From an uncultured Rhizobiaceae group bacterium (GTDB taxonomy: Bacteria > Pseudomonadota > Alphaproteobacteria > Rhizobiales > Rhizobiaceae), in the NCBI GenBank assembly GCA_938009335.1, contig CALLHT010000135.1, forward strand, positions 1-35,374: a stretch of 35,374 nt of DNA, written 5' to 3'. Of the stretch, positions 29,913-35,374 are shown piece after piece (position 1 is the stretch's first letter; the number at the start of each line of letters is the position of its first letter). Below the pieces are notes generated by a model. That model had not been told where the DNA came from. It searched no databases and was given only the letters and a program-made list of their open reading frames with translations. Position numbers and translations under genes: made by a program.

Positions 29913-31589
29913 TCAAGCTTTATCCCGAAAACGATTAGTAATCGGATACCTTCGGTCCCGCCCGAATTGCTTCGCTGTAATCTTAACCCCGGGCGCAGAC
30001 TGGCGTCGCTTGTATTCAGCTATATAGAGAAGATGCTGAATGCGAAGTACGGTTTCCTTGTCGTGACCTTTGGAAACAATCTCTTCAACCGCCATTTCTT
30101 TCTCAACCAGACACTCCAGAATATCATCAAGAACCGGATAAGGCGGCAGCGAATCCTGATCTGTTTGATCAGGTCGCAGTTCAGCAGAGGGCGCCTTGTC
30201 TATAATATTCTTTGGAATGACCTCACCTGATGGACCGAGGCAATCGGATGGGACATTCTCATTGCGCCACGCTGCAAGTCTATACACCTGCATCTTATAG
30301 AGATCCTTGATCGGATTATAACCCCCGTTCATATCGCCATAGAGTGTGGCGTAGCCAACCGACATTTCCGATTTATTTCCAGTCGTAACGACCATTGAGC
30401 CAAACTTGTTGGAAACAGCCATCAGTGTGACGCCCCGAGCTCGCGATTGCAGGTTTTCTTCGGTTACGCCCTCATTGGTTCCCTCAAAAAGCTCTGATAA
30501 AGCGTTCGTAAAGCCAACTACTGGCTTTTCAATGGGCACAATCTCGTAGCGTACGCCAAGCGCTTTTGCGCAGTCTGCAGCATCTTTCAGACTTTCTTCT
30601 GACGTGTAGGCGTAAGGCATCATGATGCAACGCACCCTCTCCTCACCCAAAGCATCTACTGCCATGGCAGCACATATCGCAGAATCAATACCTCCTGATA
30701 GGCCAAGCACAACGTTTGCAAAACCATTCTTGTTCACGTAATCCCGTAGACCCATGACGCACGCACGCCAATTGGCTTCGTCTGCATCGGGCAAGTTCGC
30801 CTTTACACCATCTTCACACGACCAGCCATCATCACCACGGCGCCATGTTGTTGTGACAATGCTATTCTCAAACTGGTTCATTTGAAGCGCTAGATGATGG
30901 TCAGCATTCAGCACAAATGAGCCACCATCAAACATCAACTCATCTTGGCCGCCCAGCTGATTGAGATAGGCAATTGGCAATCCACTCTCGATGATCTGAC
31001 GAATGACCACTTGATGGCGTACATCCATTTTCTCGCTAACATACGGAGAACCATTTGGGACAAGCAACAGCTCAGCACCGCTTTCTGCAAGTGTTTCACA
31101 AACATCCAAATCGCCCCAGATATCTTCACAAATCGGAACACCGATCCGCACGCCTCGAAAATTTATCGGCCCCGGCATTGGACCCGCATCGAAAACACGC
31201 TTTTCGTCAAATACTCCGTAATTTGGGAGATCCACCTTCTTACGCCAAGTTTGCACCTTGCCATCATCAAGCACTGCGATCGCATTAAAAAGACCGTCAG
31301 AATCTCGATATGGGGCGCCGACAATGATGCCCGGCGCACCATCTTTTGTGAGAGCAGCCAGCCCTTCAACCGCTTCCATGCAAGCTGAAACGAATGCAGG
31401 CTTCAAAACCAAATCTTCTGGCGGATAACCGGAAATGAATAATTCACTGAGAAGAAGCAGATCAGCCTGCATGCGCGAAGCATCTTTGTGCGCATCTGCA
31501 GCTTTTTGAACATTGCCCTCAATGTCTCCGAGAGTCGGATTGAGTTGAGCCAATGAAATACGAAGAATGTCTGGTTGATCAGCCATCAA
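29913..31589 (-). CDS. nadE: NAD+ synthetase with N-terminal amidohydrolase (glutaminase) domain
   Basis: 558 aa; nitrilase-like N-terminus (LLLLSELFISGYPPEDL, GVPICEDIWGD) and LGLSGGIDSAICAAMAVDALG, TTGNKSEMSVGYATLYGDMNGGYNPIKDLYK. Confidence 0.96.
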   Translation of the reverse strand: MMADQPDILRISLAQLNPTLGDIEGNVQKAADAHKDASRMQADLLLLSELFISGYPPEDLVLKPAFVSACMEAVEGLAALTKDGAPGIIVGAPYRDSDGLFNAIAVLDDGKVQTWRKKVDLPNYGVFDEKRVFDAGPMPGPINFRGVRIGVPICEDIWGDLDVCETLAESGAELLLVPNGSPYVSEKMDVRHQVVIRQIIESGLPIAYLNQLGGQDELMFDGGSFVLNADHHLALQMNQFENSIVTTTWRRGDDGWSCEDGVKANLPDADEANWRACVMGLRDYVNKNGFANVVLGLSGGIDSAICAAMAVDALGEERVRCIMMPYAYTSEESLKDAADCAKALGVRYEIVPIEKPVVGFTNALSELFEGTNEGVTEENLQSRARGVTLMAVSNKFGSMVVTTGNKSEMSVGYATLYGDMNGGYNPIKDLYKMQVYRLAAWRNENVPSDCLGPSGEVIPKNIIDKAPSAELRPDQTDQDSLPPYPVLDDILECLVEKEMAVEEIVSKGHDKETVLRIQHLLYIAEYKRRQSAPGVKITAKQFGRDRRYPITNRFRDKA

Positions 31590-31754
31590 GGCCCCCTATC
31601 AAGAGTTCTTAAGCTTTAAATAAGCACCCTAACCCCACTCAGCAATGGCTATTTCGTTCCTGAACACAAGCTAAACGACCCTTCCAGAAATTATTCAGTC
31701 TCAATTTGCCATAAATGGCACAACAATCTGATTAAGCCCCAAATGGAGATAGCC

Positions 31755-32408
31755 ATGTTCAAGAACTCAGCATTAAAGAAAACGACATCTTTCTTGGCTG
31801 CCAGCATCATTTCTGCTGCAGTCGTTCTGCCGGTTGGTGCAGCTTCCGCGCATGACAGATACAATCCGAATGCGCATTATGGACAAGGTCATCATCTTAA
31901 CAAACACAAACACAGACAATTCCATAATCGCTATGGCCGCGGCCATAACGGCACTAAAAACTATCGTGCTCAATATAACCAACGCCATCAACAGCACACG
32001 CAGGTGAAACGTCGGAACAAGAAAGGCGAACTCATCGCAGCTGGCATCATTGGCCTTGCAGTAGGTGCGATTATCGCAAGTGAAAGCTCTAAGCATAAAT
32101 ATCGCTCAAATCAGCCGACCTATTACCAGCAACCCCCACAGCAGAATGTGCCTCGCGGTTATTATTACGATCCGTCTGGCTACAATGGCGGAGGATATAC
32201 AAATGGTGGCAGAGCGATACCACTTGATGACTACAACGATGTCAATCGCGGCGGCCCGGAAGTGATCACATTCAACGAGCCACGCACGCTTGAGCCGTGG
32301 ACTGCAGGCTGGAGACAATGGTGTCAGAACCGCTATCGCAGCTTTAATCCCTCTACTGGGACGTTCCGAGGCTACGATGGATTGGACCATTTCTGCGTAC
32401 CAAAGTAA
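31755..32408 (+). CDS. BA14K-family-like secreted, His-rich protein
   Basis: Signal peptide ...VVLPVGAASAHD; His/Asn/Tyr-rich segment; single TM/glycine-zipper AAGIIGLAVGAIIA; C-terminal WCQNRYRSFNPSTGTFRGYDGLDHFC like BA14K. Start at 31755, with GGAG upstream. Confidence 0.75.
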   Translation: MFKNSALKKTTSFLAASIISAAVVLPVGAASAHDRYNPNAHYGQGHHLNKHKHRQFHNRYGRGHNGTKNYRAQYNQRHQQHTQVKRRNKKGELIAAGIIGLAVGAIIASESSKHKYRSNQPTYYQQPPQQNVPRGYYYDPSGYNGGGYTNGGRAIPLDDYNDVNRGGPEVITFNEPRTLEPWTAGWRQWCQNRYRSFNPSTGTFRGYDGLDHFCVPK

Positions 32409-32427
32409 TCAAAACCATACAAAATGA

Positions 32428-32457
32428 GATTAATGCTCCCGGATCGGAGCATTAATC
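32428..32457. terminator. Hairpin downstream of the BA14K-like gene (possible weak terminator)
   Basis: Perfect 12-bp stem GATTAATGCTCC-CGGATC-GGAGCATTAATC, but no U tract downstream on either strand. Confidence 0.4.
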
Positions 32458-32579
32458 CACCAAATGCTTCAAATTCGACTTCTTTGATCGCGAGTCAGTC
32501 GCAACTGTGTGAATTCGATTGATTGGATGAATTTCGCGAAGCCCCCCATGTTTAACCCATCAAACGAAAGGATTCGCAT

Positions 32580-32705
32580 ATGACCATTTCAACAACTGAA
32601 GCAAGACAGGGCGTAATGAGCGATAACCATGCAGTTGTTAAAGTGCTGTTGATTTCGACCTCACTCAGCTTTTTGGCACTCGCGCTAACATCCGCCCTCA
32701 TTTGA
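32580..32705 (+). CDS. Putative 41-aa single-TM microprotein
   Basis: MTISTTEARQGVMSDNHAVVKVLLISTSLSFLALALTSALI*; AAAGGA 7 nt upstream of ATG; absent from ORF track because of length. Confidence 0.5.
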   Translation: MTISTTEARQGVMSDNHAVVKVLLISTSLSFLALALTSALI

Positions 32706-32779
32706 TAGACATGTGTGCCGTTCAACACAGAATTTCGTTCTGAGCGGACGTATATTGATTGCAAGAAAGGAGAAAAACA

Positions 32780-32905
32780 ATGTTATTCCCCGAAGATCAA
32801 ATCAGAGACGATATTGAAGCTGAAGACCATTCATTCGCTACAATCGCAATCGTATCCGTTGTCATGATTGCAGCAGCAATGGGAAGTTTGGTACTGAGTA
32901 TTTAA
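32780..32905 (+). CDS. Putative 41-aa single-TM microprotein
   Basis: MLFPEDQIRDDIEAEDHSFATIAIVSVVMIAAAMGSLVLSI*; AAGGAG 7 nt upstream of ATG; followed by a strong terminator. Confidence 0.55.
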   Translation: MLFPEDQIRDDIEAEDHSFATIAIVSVVMIAAAMGSLVLSI

Positions 32906-32933
32906 GCTGCACCAAAACACATAATTAAAAGAA

Positions 32934-32964
32934 GCGGGATCCTCTGGGGTCCCGTTCTTTTTTT
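32934..32964. terminator. Rho-independent terminator after the microprotein pair, overlapping the hisC stop
   Basis: GCGGGATCC-TCTG-GGGTCCCGT (9 bp with 2 G-U) followed by TTCTTTTTTT on +. Confidence 0.85.
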
Positions 32965-34069
32965 ACCCAACCTCACGCAGAACTTCCTCAAATGCCTCCG
33001 CAAAAAGATTGAGCTCATAATCCAAGCCAACACTTATGCGGATACATCGCGCCTGCGGTTCCACTCCTGGCATGCGGATGAAGATTCCTTTTTCGAGCAG
33101 TCTGGCCAAAATGTTCTTTGCGAAAGCGCTATCTCTGCCGCAATCAATTGCAACAAAATTGGTAACAGAAGGAATCGTTTTCAAACCGTTCGAATCGGCA
33201 ATTTCTGAAATTCTGGCCCTACCCGACTCAAATTTTGCGCTCACATCCGCCAGATAGGCACGATCTTTAAGCGCTTCCAAAGCGCCAATTTGGCCGGTTC
33301 GATTCATCCCATAGTGATTTCGGACTTTATCAAAAGCAGATATGACGTCTTCATGGCCCAAAACGTAGCCTACCCTCATACCAGCCAAACCATAAGCCTT
33401 GGAGAATGTGCGAAACCGTAAGACTTGCGGATTTGAAACATCAATACGCGGCGCCACACCATCTGGAGCGCATTCTATATACGCTTCATCGAGAGCGAGA
33501 ATTGTACCACTTGGAAGATTTGCGATCATATCCTCCATCACGTTACCATTGTGCCATGTTCCCATTGGGTTATTGGGATTTGACACATACAAAATGGCGG
33601 CATTGGTTTCTTTTGCCTTTGCCAAAAGTGTCTCAGGATCTTCGTGATCATCCACGTAAGGAAGCAGATGCAAGTTCCCACCACGCGATTTGATATGGAA
33701 ATTGAATGTTGGATAGGACCCCAGTGACGTGATGACGTTCACACCCGGCTCAACAAACATATGAGCCATACACCCTAGAAGACCATCAATCCCCTCACCG
33801 ATCATCACGTTCTCTGGTTTGACACCATGGTGAGCAGCGACTGCAACCCGAAGATCATGGTTTTCGGGATCCCCATATTGCCAACTTTCAGCACCCGCTG
33901 CCTGCATCGCAGCGATTGCCCTGGGAGATGGACCAAAACAGCTCTCATTTGCCCCAAGTCTCGCTCTGAATTGTATACCGGTATTTCGTTCTTGTGCCTC
34001 CGGCCCAACAAACGGTACGGTGTGGGGAAGGCTGGCAACGATTTGCGTAAACGGCAAATTATGGGACAT
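32963..34069 (-). CDS. hisC: PLP-dependent aminotransferase, histidinol-phosphate aminotransferase-like
   Basis: ARLGANESCFGPSPRA, YVSNPNNPMGTW, LALDEAYIE, RTFSKAYGLAGMRVGYVLG. Start at MSHNLPF (34069); longest ORF starts at 34102. Confidence 0.82.
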   Translation of the reverse strand: MSHNLPFTQIVASLPHTVPFVGPEAQERNTGIQFRARLGANESCFGPSPRAIAAMQAAGAESWQYGDPENHDLRVAVAAHHGVKPENVMIGEGIDGLLGCMAHMFVEPGVNVITSLGSYPTFNFHIKSRGGNLHLLPYVDDHEDPETLLAKAKETNAAILYVSNPNNPMGTWHNGNVMEDMIANLPSGTILALDEAYIECAPDGVAPRIDVSNPQVLRFRTFSKAYGLAGMRVGYVLGHEDVISAFDKVRNHYGMNRTGQIGALEALKDRAYLADVSAKFESGRARISEIADSNGLKTIPSVTNFVAIDCGRDSAFAKNILARLLEKGIFIRMPGVEPQARCIRISVGLDYELNLFAEAFEEVLREVG

Positions 34070-34183
34070 GCATTTGCTTTCATTTGTTAGTCCGCAAGAC
34101 ATTACGCCAGTCTGTGGTCGATTTTCCAGCCCAAGCAGGGTAATTTATTCAAGTGATTCTTTTAACGATGCGGACCTGGGAAC

Positions 34184-35374
34184 ATGGACGATTCCAACGA
34201 CCTCTTTTCGATGCCCGAACCGGCCTCTCCAAAGGCGGAGGCAACTGCAAGCTCAACCCCAAAAAAGGCTGCAAAGAAAGGCGTTAAAGAAGACTACTCC
34301 GCTGAGGACATAGAGGTTCTTGAGGGGCTCGAACCTGTGCGCCGTCGCCCGGGCATGTATATTGGTGGCACCGACGACAAAGCGCTTCATCACCTGTTCG
34401 CAGAAGTCATCGATAACTCAATGGACGAAGCCGTTGCAGGCCACGCCAACTGGATCGAGGTTGAACTTGGCGCAGATGGGTATCTAACCGTTACGGATAA
34501 TGGCCGCGGCATCCCGGTCGATCCCCACCCGAAATTTAAAGACAAATCCGCCCTAGAAGTGATTATGACCACCCTTCACGCGGGCGGAAAGTTTGACTCT
34601 GGTGCCTACGAAACCTCCGGCGGCCTTCACGGTGTGGGTGTTTCGGTTGTAAACGCTTTGTCTGAACACCTAGTTGTGGAAGTTGCCCGCAACCGTCAGC
34701 TTTATGTGCAAGAGTTTCGTCAGGGCCTTGTGCAGGGGAAAATCAAAAACGCTGGTGAAGTTCACAACCGCCGCGGCACTAAAGTGTCTTTCAAGCCGGA
34801 CGAAGAGATCTTCGGCAAGGGTGCCAAATTCAATCCCGCGCGGCTCTACAAAATGGCGCGTTCTAAGGCCTATTTGTTCGGTGGCGTAGAAATTCGCTGG
34901 TCTTGCGATCCTTCCCTTATCAAGGAAGGCGCTGAAGATGTAACAGAAAAGGCCGTATTCCACTTCCCCGGCGGCTTGAATGACTATCTGGAAGCCTCTT
35001 TAGGCAAAGCACATAAGGTTACAACTGAACCCTTTGCCGGCAAGTCTGACAAAACATCGGGTCACGGCTCACTCGAATGGGCGGTAACCTGGTTCGGCGA
35101 TGATGGCTTCGTAAATTCTTATTGTAACACTGTCCCAACGCCGGAAGGTGGCACACACGAAGCGGGATTTAGGATTGCCCTCACCCGTGGGCTGAAGGCG
35201 TATGCGGAAATGGTCGGCAACAAAAAGGGCTCGATCATTACAACCGATGATGTGATGACCTCTGCTGCAGCGATGATTTCTGTCTTCATCCGAGAGCCTG
35301 AATTTGTGGGTCAGACCAAAGATAAGCTCGCAACGGTTGAAGCGCAAAAGATTGTAGAAAACGCCATTCGTGAT
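34184..35374 (+). CDS. parE: DNA topoisomerase IV subunit B, 5' part (runs off right edge)
   Basis: MDDSNDLFSMPEP... VLEGLEPVRRRPGMYIGGTDDKALHHLFAEVIDNSMDEAVAGHA, VTDNGRGIPVDPHPK, TLHAGGKFDSGAYETSGGLHGVGVSVVNALSE. Truncated, so not in the ORF track. Confidence 0.92.
   Translation, partial: MDDSNDLFSMPEPASPKAEATASSTPKKAAKKGVKEDYSAEDIEVLEGLEPVRRRPGMYIGGTDDKALHHLFAEVIDNSMDEAVAGHANWIEVELGADGYLTVTDNGRGIPVDPHPKFKDKSALEVIMTTLHAGGKFDSGAYETSGGLHGVGVSVVNALSEHLVVEVARNRQLYVQEFRQGLVQGKIKNAGEVHNRRGTKVSFKPDEEIFGKGAKFNPARLYKMARSKAYLFGGVEIRWSCDPSLIKEGAEDVTEKAVFHFPGGLNDYLEASLGKAHKVTTEPFAGKSDKTSGHGSLEWAVTWFGDDGFVNSYCNTVPTPEGGTHEAGFRIALTRGLKAYAEMVGNKKGSIITTDDVMTSAAAMISVFIREPEFVGQTKDKLATVEAQKIVENAIRD

Overview
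This window looks like ordinary chromosomal core DNA from an alphaproteobacterium, most likely Hyphomicrobiales/Rhizobiales; taxonomy is inferred from gene content only. It is densely packed. I see no transposase, integrase, phage gene, CRISPR array, tRNA or rRNA. Left to right it carries: tig-clpP-clpX (clpX cut by the window edge); an ICMT-like methyltransferase overlapping cckA; a FliO-like membrane protein; dksA; sixA-like; a folP-folB-folK cluster; an MFS transporter; a DUF922-like lipoprotein; an L-arginine:glycine-amidinotransferase-like enzyme; a [2Fe-2S] ferredoxin; a stand-alone Hpt protein divergent from a 1387-aa membrane-anchored coiled-coil protein resembling the Agrobacterium GPR / Sinorhizobium RgsE growth-pole protein; a Ser/Thr dehydratase; an SDR; maeB; a DUF2865-like protein; gltX; a second MFS; an MscS channel; an Lrp/AsnC regulator; nadE; a BA14K-like protein; two unlisted 41-aa membrane microprotein ORFs; hisC; and the 5' part of parE. 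The best leads are (1) a structured, probably RNA-coding lrp-nadE intergenic region, (2) a tandem pair of equal-length single-TM microproteins missing from the ORF track, (3) a CtrA-box-like site overlapping a sigma70-like promoter between the Hpt and GPR-like genes, and (4) an AGAT-family enzyme with altered substrate-specificity positions. None of these is proven to be a new system.
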